Assembly (NCBI RefSeq): GCF_001424945.1
Contig: NZ_LMCW01000001.1
Location: 342,025-406,024 of the forward strand
Direction of reading: 5' to 3'
Length of the DNA: 64,000 bases
Origin: Rhizobium sp. Root1203
GTDB lineage: Bacteria; Pseudomonadota; Alphaproteobacteria; Rhizobiales; Rhizobiaceae
The translations under genes and the position numbers were made by a program. Within the stretch, counting starts at the first letter, position 1. Each line of letters opens with the position of its first letter. Shown one piece after another: positions 55,028 to 63,916 of the stretch. The notes beneath the pieces were generated by a model, which saw only the letters and a list, made by a program, of their open reading frames with translations, had not been told where the DNA came from and ran no database searches.

Positions 55028-55054
55028 AACGCCCGCGCTAGCCGCGGGCGTTTT
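55028..55054. terminator. Terminator after chemoreceptor 2
   Basis: A perfect 10-bp GC-rich stem (55028-55037 with 55043-55052) with loop CTAGC is followed by T-rich sequence. It separates the chemoreceptor from the convergent rRNA methyltransferase gene. Confidence 0.85.
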
Positions 55055-55097
55055 CCTTTTGTGGTTTGGATTGGCTGATTGGCGTGCCCGCGAGCGG

Positions 55098-56348
55098 CTA
55101 TTTCTCGAGGGTTGCCACCACCTCGACATGCGAGGTCCAGAGGAACTGGTCGATCGGCGTGACGCCGGTGATGCGGTAGCCGCCGGCGACCAGAATGGCG
55201 AGGTCGCGCGCCAGGGTCAGCGGATTGCAGCTGACGGCGACGATCTTCTTCACTGCAGAGCGGGCGAGTTCCTGGCATTGAAACTCGGCACCGGCGCGCG
55301 GCGGATCGAAGACGACGGCGTCGTAGACCTTGAGTTCCGCCGTCATCAGCGGACGGCGGAAGAGATCGCGCCTCTCGACGCTGACGGGCTTCAGCCCCTG
55401 CGTGTTGCGCGCGGCATGGTCGAGTGCCGCGAGCGGCTTCTCTTCGCTCTCGACGGCGTGCACGCGCCCGACCCGGGCAAGCCGTAGCGAGAAAGTGCCT
55501 GCACCGGCAAAGAGATCGGCGATGCGCTTGGCCTTGCCGACATGGGCAAGCACCAGCGCAGCCATGGCTTCCTCGGCAGGCTTCGTCGCCTGCGTGAAGC
55601 TGCCGGGCGGCGGCGAGACGCTCACGCCGCCGAAATCGACGATCGGCTTCGACGGCTCGACGAGGATTTCGCCGTTGAGCGAGACGCGCGCGATGCCGCG
55701 AAGCGCCAGCACGGTCTCGATCGCCTTTCGGCGCTGCGGGTCGGAGAGTTTCTTGATGCCGTCAACGGCGATATCGAGGCCGGGCAAGGTTTCGAGAACG
55801 GAAATGCGGAAGGCTTCGGCGCTGTTGGCCAGCGCCGCTCCGATGGCCGTGATCGCCGGCAGCCTGGCGATGATGGCTGCCGACGAGATGGGACATTCCT
55901 CGATGGCGACGATATGATGGCTTTCGGCCTGGTTGAAGCCGATCAGCATGTCCTTTTCGGTCTTCCGTGCCGCGAAGACGACACGGCGACGCTCGCCGGG
56001 GTGAGCGGCGATGGTCTTGTCGACCTCGGGCGTCAGTCCCTTGGATTTCAGCGCGTCGATGACAAGCTGCCGCTTGAAGGCGCGGTAGGGCGCATCGCTC
56101 AGGTGCTGCAGGGTGCACCCCCCGCAGGTGCCGTTGATACCGTCCGGGCCGAAGTGGCGGCACGGCGGTTCCTGCCGGTCCGGCGAGGGCGTGGCGATCG
56201 ACATCACCGTCCCCTGGTCCTTGACCCGCGCGATCGCGACGGTTTCGCCCGGCAGCGCGAAAGGCACGTAGACAGGCCCGTTGGTGCTGTTGAAGATGCC
56301 GTCGCCCTGCGCGCCCAGCTTCTGGATGGTGACTGTCTCGGTGCTCAC
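55098..56348 (-). CDS. RumA/RlmD-type RNA (uracil-C5)-methyltransferase
   Basis: This SAM-dependent enzyme methylates C5 of a uridine, by homology in 23S rRNA. A TRAM-like N-terminal domain is followed by iron-sulfur cysteines Cys63, Cys75 and Cys78 (in PPCRHFG and CGGCTLQHL), with the fourth in EECPIS near residue 150. The SAM region is IADLFAGAGTFSLRLA and the catalytic Cys is in AVSCNPLTLARDL. The 416 residues are close to the E. coli enzyme. It starts at a GTG whose codon overlaps the tlyA stop (GTGA), so it is translated after tlyA. Confidence 0.9.
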   Translation of the reverse strand: MSTETVTIQKLGAQGDGIFNSTNGPVYVPFALPGETVAIARVKDQGTVMSIATPSPDRQEPPCRHFGPDGINGTCGGCTLQHLSDAPYRAFKRQLVIDALKSKGLTPEVDKTIAAHPGERRRVVFAARKTEKDMLIGFNQAESHHIVAIEECPISSAAIIARLPAITAIGAALANSAEAFRISVLETLPGLDIAVDGIKKLSDPQRRKAIETVLALRGIARVSLNGEILVEPSKPIVDFGGVSVSPPPGSFTQATKPAEEAMAALVLAHVGKAKRIADLFAGAGTFSLRLARVGRVHAVESEEKPLAALDHAARNTQGLKPVSVERRDLFRRPLMTAELKVYDAVVFDPPRAGAEFQCQELARSAVKKIVAVSCNPLTLARDLAILVAGGYRITGVTPIDQFLWTSHVEVVATLEK

Positions 56349-57091
56349 GGTTTTGTCCCTGCGAGTAGGAATTCCTGGTTGCCGTCACCGCCGGCGATCG
56401 GCGAGGCGATGAGGCCGAGGCTCGTCCAGCCCATGTCCTCGACGAACCAGCGCTCCAGCTCAGCCGCAACAGCAGGCGCGGAGGAGGGATCCTTCAGCAT
56501 TCCGCCCTTGCCGATTGCGTCGCGTCCGGCTTCGAACTGCGGCTTCACGAGCAGGATCGCCGCAGCGCCGGACTCGGCGATGTCGAGCGCGGGCGCCAGC
56601 GCCAGCTTGAGGGATATGAACGAAACGTCGGAGACAATGAACGTAAGGGGATGGCCGATGTCTTCGGCCACCAGATTGCGGGCATTCAGCCCCTCGATGT
56701 TGGTCACATCGGGATTGCCGGCGAGGCGCGGATGCATCTGGCCGTGGCCCACGTCGACTGCGGTCACATGCGCCGCGCCGCGCTCCAGCAGGACCTCGGT
56801 GAAGCCGCCGGTCGAAGCGCCGACATCGAGACAGTGGTGGTCGCCGGGGTCGAGTTTGAAATGATCGAGCGCCGCTGTCAGCTTCAAGGCGGCGCGCGAC
56901 ACGTAATCCTGCGCCGGATCGTCGATTTCGATGGCGGCATCTTCACCGAAGAGGGCGCCGGCCTTCGTCACCACCTTGCCGCCGACCTTGACGGTTCCGC
57001 GCTGCACGGCGTCGCGGGCGCGCGATCGGCTGGCGAAGAGGCCAAGGCTGACGAGAAGTTGGTCGAGGCGTTGTGTGTTTTGATCGGACAT
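56345..57091 (-). CDS. tlyA: TlyA family rRNA 2'-O-methyltransferase / hemolysin-type protein
   Basis: TlyA methylates ribose 2'-OH positions in 16S and 23S rRNA in actinobacteria and related enzymes are broadly spread. The 248 residues have an N-terminal S4 RNA-binding domain (RLDQLLVSLGLFASRSRARDAVQRGTVKVGG) and an FtsJ-type methyltransferase domain with CLDVGASTGGFTEVLLERGA, the SDVSFISLK stretch and LVKPQFEAG. The ATG at 57091 begins the S4 domain; a GTG at 57172 would add 27 unlike residues. In many rhizobia dxs and tlyA are adjacent, whereas here a chemoreceptor and a decayed gene lie between. Confidence 0.93.
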   Translation of the reverse strand: MSDQNTQRLDQLLVSLGLFASRSRARDAVQRGTVKVGGKVVTKAGALFGEDAAIEIDDPAQDYVSRAALKLTAALDHFKLDPGDHHCLDVGASTGGFTEVLLERGAAHVTAVDVGHGQMHPRLAGNPDVTNIEGLNARNLVAEDIGHPLTFIVSDVSFISLKLALAPALDIAESGAAAILLVKPQFEAGRDAIGKGGMLKDPSSAPAVAAELERWFVEDMGWTSLGLIASPIAGGDGNQEFLLAGTKP

Positions 57092-57403
57092 GGCCTGTCC
57101 ATGCAGGGCAAAGCCCGCAGTTGCAAGCCTTTTGTTCGTTGGCCGACTGTCGGGGAAGGGGCTTTGCTCCACGAGTCCGTGCCACGATTCCTCTTGCCGG
57201 TCATGTTGCGACGCACAAACTTAAGCAATTTTAAAGTCTCCCCTAATAGAGTCGGAGGCGTTGCAGCGGTTGATCGAAACCGCATCCGCCATGATGGACG
57301 GGTGCCCGCAGCTGCCGATCGTGTTCCCTATCCGCGAATTTTGTGAGGCATGCATCGCATGCCCGATGTCCCATGGCTTTGAGCCGTCTGGAGAGACTGA
57401 CTG
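57092..57403. other. Divergent promoter region of tlyA and chemoreceptor 3
   Basis: The 312 bases contain the chemoreceptor promoter-like element at 57221-57253 and no supportable gene. The tlyA promoter is not obvious. Confidence 0.5.
57221..57249 (+). promoter_or_regulatory. Promoter-like element of chemoreceptor 3
   Basis: TTAAGC at 57221-57226 and TAATAG at 57244-57249, 17 bases apart, with TTTTAAA and CCCCT in between, repeat the order of elements seen upstream of chemoreceptor 2. Here the two TTAA are six, not seven, bases apart, so it is not a standard CtrA box. Confidence 0.45.
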
Positions 57404-59341
57404 ATGTTTGCAAGAAACATGTCCTTGAACGGTAAGCTCGCCGCGACTTTCGCAGCGCTGATCCTTATCTTTCTGTCCGTTTCCGCTTTTGTTTACTCAA
57501 AGGCCGGAGCCGTCGCTGCGGCCTCCGAAGAGCAGAAGCGATCGGAGCGTCTGGTCAACCAGATCGACGATGCCCTGCAGGCCATGCTCGAACAGGCAGT
57601 CAACCTGCGCGGCTTCCTCCTCTTTCGCAGCGACAGTACCTATGGCGACATCTTCGCCAACCGCGAGCGCATGTTGAAGGCGATCGCCGCCGCCCGGGAA
57701 ACGGCAGCCGGCAAAAGCGACTTCATCCAGCAGATCGACGGGATGCAGAAGGCAGCCGATCTCTATTTCAGCCAGTTGGCCCAGCCGCAGTCGAAGGCTC
57801 GCAAGGAAACCGACATGCCCGTCGACCAGATCGTCAAGATCGGCGTCAACGAAACCAAGGGCCAGCTGGACGGCTTCCGGCAGGCATCGGCCAAGATCAA
57901 GGCGGCGGCGCGTGATGAATCGAATGCGCTTGCCGCCGTCCAGGCCGATGCCGGCAGCGATCTCCGCATGACGCTCCTCGTCGGGGGGATCGCCGCTGCC
58001 CTGGCAGCGATCGCTCTTGCCTGGCAGCTCTCGCGCAGCATCGTCCGTCCGATCGTCGGCATGACAACGGCGATGGGCAGGCTCGCCGGGGGCCAGAACG
58101 ACATCGACGTCCCCGCGCTTGACCGTCACGATGAAGTCGGCCGCATGGCCCAGTCGGTTCTGGTCTTCAAGGATGCCGCGATCGAGAAGCAGCGGCTTTC
58201 CGGCGAGACCGACCGCATGCGCCTCGACGCCGAACGCCAGCGCCAGGCAAGCGACGAGCAGAAGGTCCGCGAGGAGGGCGAACTGCGCTTCGCCATCGAC
58301 GCTCTTGCCGGCGGTCTGTCCGATCTTGCCAACGGCAACGTTGCCATCCGGATCTCCACGCCCTTCGCCTCGCAGTTCGACCGCCTGCGTGACGACTTCA
58401 ACAATGCCGTCGACAAGCTGCGGGCCGCCCTTCAGTCCGTCGGCCACAATGCGTCGGCGATCAACGCCGGTGCCGGTGAAATCCGCACAGCCGCAGACGA
58501 TCTGGCGCGCCGGACCGAACAACAGGCCGCGGCCGTCGAGGAAACCGCAGCAGCGCTCGAACAGGTCACGACGACGGTCCGCGATTCCGCGAGGCGTGCG
58601 GAGGATGTCGGCCAGTTGGTCGAGCGCACGCGCCTCGGCGCAGAGAAATCCGGCGAGGTCGTCCGCAAGGCCGTTACCGCCATGCAGGAGATCGAAAAGT
58701 CGTCGGGCGAGATCAGCAACATCATCGGCGTGATCGACGATATCGCCTTCCAGACGAACCTGCTGGCGCTGAACGCCGGCGTCGAGGCGGCGCGTGCCGG
58801 CGACGCGGGCAAGGGATTTGCCGTCGTCGCACAGGAGGTGCGTGAGCTGGCACAACGCTCGGCCAACGCCGCCAAGGAGATCAAGGCGTTGATCAATACA
58901 TCAGGGACGCAGGTCAATGCCGGTGTCTCGCTTGTTGACGAAACCGGCAAGGCGCTGACCGAGATCGTCGGCGCGGTGCAGGAGATCAACAAGCACGTAA
59001 GCGCCATCGTCACCGCCACGCGCGAACAATCGGTCGGCCTGCAGGAAATCAACACCGCGGTCAACAACATGGACCAGGGCACCCAGCAGAATGCCGCCAT
59101 GGTCGAGGAACAGACCGCAGCCAGCCATTCGCTCGCCCAGGAGGCGGGCGCGCTGGACGAACTGCTGCGCCAGTTCAACCTCGGTCAGCAGCGTGCCGAA
59201 GCACCGAGGGCAAGCGTCGCCAACGGCGGCTCGCGTCCCGCCGCCTCGCCGGCACGGGCTCTGACGCGAACGGTTGCCAGGGCCTTCGGCGGCAAGGCCG
59301 CAACGGCCACGGCTGTTCAGGAAGACTGGACGGAATTCTGA
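57404..59341 (+). CDS. Methyl-accepting chemotaxis protein with CHASE3 domain and CheR-tethering tail
   Basis: This 645-residue chemoreceptor has helix 1 (about 14-32), a helical periplasmic CHASE3-type domain (about 35-185, with [27 protein letters not shown]), helix 2 (about 190-208), two HAMP-like units and the signalling domain with the same tip as the other two. Its signalling half is very close to that of chemoreceptor 2. The last five residues, DWTEF, fit the xWxxF pentapeptide that binds CheR (and CheB) in alphaproteobacterial receptors, joined by an Ala/Ser/Arg-rich flexible linker of about 45 residues. A terminator follows. Confidence 0.93.
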   Translation: MFARNMSLNGKLAATFAALILIFLSVSAFVYSKAGAVAAASEEQKRSERLVNQIDDALQAMLEQAVNLRGFLLFRSDSTYGDIFANRERMLKAIAAARETAAGKSDFIQQIDGMQKAADLYFSQLAQPQSKARKETDMPVDQIVKIGVNETKGQLDGFRQASAKIKAAARDESNALAAVQADAGSDLRMTLLVGGIAAALAAIALAWQLSRSIVRPIVGMTTAMGRLAGGQNDIDVPALDRHDEVGRMAQSVLVFKDAAIEKQRLSGETDRMRLDAERQRQASDEQKVREEGELRFAIDALAGGLSDLANGNVAIRISTPFASQFDRLRDDFNNAVDKLRAALQSVGHNASAINAGAGEIRTAADDLARRTEQQAAAVEETAAALEQVTTTVRDSARRAEDVGQLVERTRLGAEKSGEVVRKAVTAMQEIEKSSGEISNIIGVIDDIAFQTNLLALNAGVEAARAGDAGKGFAVVAQEVRELAQRSANAAKEIKALINTSGTQVNAGVSLVDETGKALTEIVGAVQEINKHVSAIVTATREQSVGLQEINTAVNNMDQGTQQNAAMVEEQTAASHSLAQEAGALDELLRQFNLGQQRAEAPRASVANGGSRPAASPARALTRTVARAFGGKAATATAVQEDWTEF

Positions 59342-59368
59342 GTCGTCCCGGAGATCCGGTGATAGCGG

Positions 59369-59402
59369 AAACAGGGCGGTCGAGAAGGGCCGCCCTGTTT
59401 TG
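59369..59402 (+). terminator. Terminator after chemoreceptor 3
   Basis: An 11-bp perfect stem (59369-59379 with 59390-59400) with a 10-base loop is followed by T-rich sequence TTTTGTTT, starting 28 bases after the stop. Confidence 0.85.
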
Positions 59403-59508
59403 TTTGCGGAATCCTCGGCGGTTGCGGCAGGCGGGCTTCCATTTTTCCGGAACCGCTGCAAGGAACGTCCCGGAGCAACGATCGGCGATGTTTGATGTGA
59501 GGTGGTTT

Positions 59509-59880
59509 TGACGCGTTTTATATCCGCCGTGCTGGTGCACGTGGCCGACATGTCCGAGGGTATTGCCTGGTATCAGCGGGCGTTTCCCGATGCCGTTCGT
59601 GAGATCGGCCAACCCCTCCGGCTTCGAGTTCCTGAAGATCGGCATGACGCAGCTGGAGCTGGTCCCGGCTGACGAAAAAGTACCAAGCGGTGCTGCCGGT
59701 TCAGTTGTTTACTGGTGGGCGAATTCGAACGATCGCTTGTCCACCTGCAGTCGGTCGGCGCGGTGCTTTACCGGGGGCCGATGGAGATCGACGGGGATCT
59801 CTGGATGTGCCAGGTCCGCGATCCCTGGGGAAACTGCATCGGCATTCGCGGACCGCTTGCGGCGGATCCGAACTCCGCTC
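59509..59880 (+). pseudogene. Decayed glyoxalase/bleomycin-resistance family gene
   Basis: Three successive reading frames together encode a VOC-fold protein of about 120 residues. The first part, TRFISAVLVHVADMSEGIAWYQRAFPDAVREI, runs from the TTG at 59509. The second part, PSGFEFLKIGMTQLELVPADEKV to SVVYWW, is in another frame (shift near 59610). The third part, EFERSLVHLQSVGAVLYRGPMEIDGDLW and DPWGNCIGIRG, is in a third frame (shift near 59717). Two frameshifts and loss of the natural stop make it a pseudogene, unless the shifts are sequencing errors. It lies between chemoreceptor 3 and the end of dxs. Confidence 0.75.
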
Positions 59881-59968
59881 GCTCCCCGGACCAAGAGGCT
59901 CCCGCGATCGGCAGCCCCGACACCAAATCCCGGTCACGGAAGTTGACGGCCCGGGACCGGTCGGTGAA

Positions 59969-61885
59969 CTACCCTGCGACGCCGACGACGGCAGGACGTC
60001 CGAGCGCCTTGAAGACCGTGGCGACGATGCCCGCCCGGTCAAGACCGGCTTGTGCATTCATCACCTCGGGCTTGGCCTGTTCCACCCAGATGTCAGGCAT
60101 GACGAGCGAACGAACCTTGAGGCCGTTGTCGAGGAGGCCTTCCGTCGCGAGGAATTGCAGCACATGGCTGCCGAAGCCGCCGACGGAGCCTTCTTCGACG
60201 GTGATCAGCATCTCGTGGTGGCGCGCAAGCTGGCGGATGAGGTCGTGATCCAGCGGCTTGGCGAAACGCGCATCGGCGACCGTCGTCGAAAGCCCGGCGG
60301 CGTCGAGGTCTTCGGCCGCGAGCAGGCAGTCGGCCAGACGGGTACCGAAGGACAGCAGGGCAACCTTGGATCCTTCCTTGACGACGCGACCCCTGCCGAT
60401 CTGCAGGATTTCGCCGCGCGCCGGCATGTCGATGCCAATGCCCTCGCCGCGCGGATAGCGGAACGAGATCGGACCGGCATCGTAGGCCGCAGCCGTCCGC
60501 ACCATATGCTTCAGTTCCGCTTCGTCGGCCGCAGCCATCACCACGAAGCCGGGCAGGGCGGCAAGGAAGGTGGTGTCGAAGGAGCCCGCATGCGTCGGCC
60601 CGTCCGCGCCCACGAAGCCGGCACGGTCGATCGGGAAGCGCACCGGCAGGCCCTGGATCGCCACGTCGTGCACGACCTGGTCGTAGGCCCGCTGCAGGAA
60701 CGTGGAGTAGAGCGCGATGAACGGCTTGTATCCTTCGGCGGCAAGGCCGGCGGCAAACGTCACGGCATGCTGCTCGGCAATCCCGACATCGAAGCAGCGG
60801 GACGGAAACACGCCGGCGAGCTTGTCGAGGCCCGTTCCACTAGGCATTGCCGCGGTGACGCCGACGATCTTGTCGTCGAGTTCGGCTTCCTGCACCAGCG
60901 CCTCGGCAAACACGCTGGTATAGCTCGGTGCGTTCGGCTTCACCTTCGCCTGCGCGCCGGTGATGACGTCGAATTTGTTGACGCCGTGATACTTGTCGGC
61001 GGCCGCCTCGGCCGGCGCATAGCCCTTGCCCTTCTGCGTGACCACATGAATCAGTACGGGACCGTTGGCATTGTCGCGGACATTGCGCAGCACGGGCAGC
61101 AGGTGATCGAAGGAATGACCGTCGATCGGGCCTATATGATAAAAGCCCATCTCCTCGAACATGGTGCCGCCGGTGACGTAGCCCCGGGCGTGCTCGACGG
61201 CGCGGGTGATGGCGCGGTCGACCTTCTTGCCGAGATAGGCCGTCAGCTTCTTGCCGAAGTCGCGGAAACCCATGTAGGTGCGCCCGGAGGCAAGACGGGC
61301 CAGATAGGCGCTCATCGCGCCCGTCGGCGGGGCGATCGACATGTCGTTGTCGTTGAGGATGACGATCAGCCGGGCATCCAGCGCGCCGGCATTGTTCAGT
61401 GCTTCGTAGGCCATGCCAGCCGACAGCGCGCCGTCGCCGATGACAGCGATCACGCGGCGGTCCGTCTTGTCGAGTTCCGAGGCGACAGCCATGCCGAGAC
61501 CGGCGGAAATCGACGTCGAGGAGTGGGCGGCGCCGAAGGGGTCGTATTCGCTCTCGGCGCGGCGGGTGAAGCCGGAAAGGCCGCCTTCCTGGCGAAGCGT
61601 GCGAATGCGGTCGCGACGGCCCGTCAGGATCTTGTGCGGATAACACTGGTGCCCGACATCGAAGATCAGCCGGTCGTCAGGCGTGTCGAAAACGTTATGG
61701 ATGGCGATCGTCAGTTCGACGACCCCAAGTCCCGCTCCCAGATGCCCGCCGGTGCGCGACACGGCATCGATCATTTCGTCCCGGACCTCACGCGCTAGCT
61801 GCGGCAGGTCGCGATCCTCCAGCTTTCGGAGGTCGGCTGGATAGGTAACCTTATCCAGCAGCGGCGTCTTCGGCGGTTGTGTCAC
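59969..61885 (-). CDS. dxs: 1-deoxy-D-xylulose-5-phosphate synthase
   Basis: DXS condenses pyruvate and glyceraldehyde-3-phosphate with thiamine diphosphate, the first step of the MEP isoprenoid pathway. The 638 residues contain [17 protein letters not shown], the TPP motif [37 protein letters not shown], and the transketolase pyrimidine-binding [17 protein letters not shown] with [18 protein letters not shown]. All are intact. It feeds ispE, the polyprenyl synthase and ubiA in this window. The gene it usually follows, xseB, is 1.8 kb away with a pirin and a toxin-antitoxin pair between. Confidence 0.97.
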   Translation of the reverse strand: MTQPPKTPLLDKVTYPADLRKLEDRDLPQLAREVRDEMIDAVSRTGGHLGAGLGVVELTIAIHNVFDTPDDRLIFDVGHQCYPHKILTGRRDRIRTLRQEGGLSGFTRRAESEYDPFGAAHSSTSISAGLGMAVASELDKTDRRVIAVIGDGALSAGMAYEALNNAGALDARLIVILNDNDMSIAPPTGAMSAYLARLASGRTYMGFRDFGKKLTAYLGKKVDRAITRAVEHARGYVTGGTMFEEMGFYHIGPIDGHSFDHLLPVLRNVRDNANGPVLIHVVTQKGKGYAPAEAAADKYHGVNKFDVITGAQAKVKPNAPSYTSVFAEALVQEAELDDKIVGVTAAMPSGTGLDKLAGVFPSRCFDVGIAEQHAVTFAAGLAAEGYKPFIALYSTFLQRAYDQVVHDVAIQGLPVRFPIDRAGFVGADGPTHAGSFDTTFLAALPGFVVMAAADEAELKHMVRTAAAYDAGPISFRYPRGEGIGIDMPARGEILQIGRGRVVKEGSKVALLSFGTRLADCLLAAEDLDAAGLSTTVADARFAKPLDHDLIRQLARHHEMLITVEEGSVGGFGSHVLQFLATEGLLDNGLKVRSLVMPDIWVEQAKPEVMNAQAGLDRAGIVATVFKALGRPAVVGVAG

Positions 61886-61991
61886 GGGTGGGCACTCTTT
61901 CTTGTCATTCTTGGGCAGGATGCCTTTAGGGCATAAATTGCTGTTAAAAAAGTCGATTTCAAGAACCTCAAGATTTCCTTTCTAAAGGAGA

Positions 61992-62915
61992 TCAGCCCTC
62001 GGGCAAAGGTATGAATTCCTCTTCGTCCCCCGGAACGATGTCGAAGCGGCCGGTTCGCCATTCCTCCTTGGCCTTCTCGATCCGCTCCTTGGAGGACGAG
62101 ACGAAATTCCACCAGATGTAACGCTTGGAATTGAGCGCCGCTCCGCCGAACAGCATCAGGTGACAGCCCTGGCCGCCGGCCTCCAGCGTGATCGCATCGC
62201 CGGGGCGGAAGACGAGCAGCTGATCCGCTGCAAACGTGTCGCCGGCGATCACCACCTCACCGGAGAGGATGTAGGCCGCCCGCTCCTCGTGCGCCGCCGC
62301 GAACGGAAATTTCACGCCCGCTTCGAGATTGATGTCGGCATAGAGCGTATCCGACAAGACTTTGACCGGGGAGGACATTCCCTCGAAGGCGCCGATGACG
62401 ACGCGCCCGCGCACGCCGCGTTCGTCGATGACCGGCATCTCGCTCTTTTCGGTGTGGGCAAAGGAGGGGTCGATCTCCTCCTTGTCGACTGGCAGTGCCA
62501 GCCACGTCTGAAGTCCCGACATCAGCAGCGGATGGCCGCGAAGGTTGTCCGGCGTGCGTTCCGAATGCACGATGCCGCGTCCCGCCGTCATCAGGTTGAT
62601 GTCGCCGGGTCGAATGACCTTTTCGGTGCCGAGGCTGTCCAGGTGCCTGATCTCGCCGTCGAAGAGGTAGGTGACGGTCGAAAGCCCGATATGCGGATGC
62701 GGCCTCACGTCCAGCGCCTCATCCGGCTTCAGGATCGCCGGCCCCATGCGATCGAAGAAGATGAACGGACCGACCAGGCGCCGCTGGCGGCTCGGCAGCG
62801 CTCGCCGCACCTGAAATCCGCCGAGATCGGTGGTGCGCGGAATGATCAGGTTCGCAATCGCATCGCAGGCGAACGCGTCGCCGGGCAGGGGGTCTTTACC
62901 GGGAAAGAAGGACAT
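61992..62915 (-). CDS. Pirin family protein
   Basis: This is a bicupin iron-binding protein of 307 residues. The N-terminal cupin has the metal ligands His73 and His75 in RPHPHIGLSTVTYLFDGE, and His117 and Glu119 in GRGIVHSE. The C-terminal cupin (about 170-265) lacks the metal set, as usual. Bacterial pirins have quercetinase or redox-regulatory roles, and some modulate pyruvate dehydrogenase; nothing in the context chooses between them. The ATG at 62915 matches the family start. It is divergent from the toxin-antitoxin pair. Confidence 0.9.
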   Translation of the reverse strand: MSFFPGKDPLPGDAFACDAIANLIIPRTTDLGGFQVRRALPSRQRRLVGPFIFFDRMGPAILKPDEALDVRPHPHIGLSTVTYLFDGEIRHLDSLGTEKVIRPGDINLMTAGRGIVHSERTPDNLRGHPLLMSGLQTWLALPVDKEEIDPSFAHTEKSEMPVIDERGVRGRVVIGAFEGMSSPVKVLSDTLYADINLEAGVKFPFAAAHEERAAYILSGEVVIAGDTFAADQLLVFRPGDAITLEAGGQGCHLMLFGGAALNSKRYIWWNFVSSSKERIEKAKEEWRTGRFDIVPGDEEEFIPLPEG

Positions 62916-62981
62916 GGCGGATCTCCAATCGATCACTGAAACTACCGATAATTGCTCGCAAGAGCCAGCCGCAGTTTTTAT

Positions 62982-63016
62982 GTCAATTGACGCCATATGG
63001 CGAGAGGTGTCATAGT
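62982..63016 (+). promoter_or_regulatory. Operator/promoter of the TumE-type pair
   Basis: Two perfect palindromes share one base: GTCAATTGAC (62982-62991) and CGCCATATGGCG (62991-63002). A -35 TTGACG (62987-62992) and a -10 CATAGT (63011-63016), 18 bases apart, place the second palindrome in the promoter spacer, where a bound repressor would block transcription. The -10 is six bases before the toxin ATG. Confidence 0.55.
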
Positions 63017-63022
63017 GGGGGT

Positions 63023-63313
63023 ATGAAGGCTGAAATCGTCATCCGTGAACGCATTGTTTTCGGTGCCGGAGCGATTCTGGAAATGAAGGTGTGGCGCGTG
63101 CCGGATCCTGTTCCCGCCTCACGACATTTTCTGAAGTATTCGCTGTTTTATGGAGTGCCGGGCCAACGACTGGTCGGCCACGACAACGAGCGCGGCAAAG
63201 GCGACCACCGCCACTCCGGCCCGCATGAGGAAAGCTATCGCTTCGTTTCCATCGATCAGTTGCTGAACGATTTCAGATCCGATGTTGAGAGCATACGAGG
63301 AGAGCCGATATGA
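63023..63313 (+). CDS. TumE-type toxin (DUF6516)
   Basis: The 96-residue protein fits the TumE/DUF6516 toxin family: MKAEIVIRERIVFGAGAILEMKVWRVP at the start, HFLKYSLFYGVPGQRLVGHDNE, then the His-rich GKGDHRHSGPHE and YRFVSIDQLLNDF. The toxic action of this family is not firmly known; the conserved His/Asp cluster suggests a nuclease or nucleotidyl-transferring role. The frame is continuous with ATGA overlap into the next gene, so the two proteins are made together. The start has only GGGG upstream. Confidence 0.8.
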   Translation: MKAEIVIRERIVFGAGAILEMKVWRVPDPVPASRHFLKYSLFYGVPGQRLVGHDNERGKGDHRHSGPHEESYRFVSIDQLLNDFRSDVESIRGEPI

Positions 63314-63660
63314 GCAAAGATGTCGAACTACACATCGGCGGCACCTTCGACGATGCGGCCAGACGCGTCGCCGATGCATGGCGTCGTGCCGAAGCTCGCG
63401 AAGTGGTCTCCGAAGATCATCTCACCTTCGTCAACTGGGAAGCATTCTCGAGGACGATGACGGCAAAGAGGCTGGAGCTTCTGCGGCATCTGCATCGCTA
63501 TCCGCAATCAAGCGTTTCCGCGCTGGCGAAAAGTCTGAAGCGCGACTATCGGCGCGTTCATGAGGATGTGGAAATTCTCACACAGGCTGGTCTCATAGAG
63601 CGGGACGGCAACGGACTGCGTGCGGGCTACGACGAAATTCGAACCGTCATAGCCCTTTGA
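63310..63660 (+). CDS. Winged-helix antitoxin/regulator (HVO_A0114-like)
   Basis: The 116-residue protein has a winged-helix DNA-binding domain in its second half (KRLELLRHLHRYPQSSVSALAKSLKRDYRRVHEDVEILTQAGLIERDGNGLRAGYDEI), characteristic of the HVO_A0114 type that accompanies TumE-like toxins. It should neutralise the toxin and repress the promoter through the palindromes at 62982-63002. The ATG overlaps the toxin stop by four bases. Toxin-first gene order is the usual one for this family. Confidence 0.82.
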   Translation: MSKDVELHIGGTFDDAARRVADAWRRAEAREVVSEDHLTFVNWEAFSRTMTAKRLELLRHLHRYPQSSVSALAKSLKRDYRRVHEDVEILTQAGLIERDGNGLRAGYDEIRTVIAL

Positions 63661-63662
63661 TG

Positions 63663-63914
63663 TCACGCCCCGTCCAGTGGCTCGACGCCCTGCGGCTTGC
63701 CGGCACGGTCGAGGCGGATCTTCTCGATGCGGTTCTCGGCGGCCGAAAGCAGCGTCTCGCAATGCTTCTTCAACGCTTCGCCGCGCTCGTAGATCTCGAT
63801 GGATTCGTCCAGCGCCACGTCGCCGCGCTCCAGGCGGGCGACGATGCTCTCAAGCTCGGCAACCGCCTTCTCGAACGAAAGACCGGAAACCTCCGGCTTG
63901 ACGCTGTCAGTCAT
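63663..63914 (-). CDS. xseB: Exodeoxyribonuclease VII small subunit
   Basis: XseB forms a complex with XseA that degrades single-stranded DNA. The 83-residue helical protein has the family core [45 protein letters not shown]. The ATG at 63914 is taken because it is two bases after the stop of the upstream deacetylase-like gene and matches the family start MTDS. In related genomes xseB is next to dxs; here three genes lie between. Confidence 0.93.
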   Translation of the reverse strand: MTDSVKPEVSGLSFEKAVAELESIVARLERGDVALDESIEIYERGEALKKHCETLLSAAENRIEKIRLDRAGKPQGVEPLDGA

Positions 63915-63916
63915 GC

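Noticed and set aside
55014..55030. GTTC...GAAC as a second LexA box
   Set aside because: The halves are inverted and nine bases apart, and they lie in the terminator after chemoreceptor 2 instead of a promoter.
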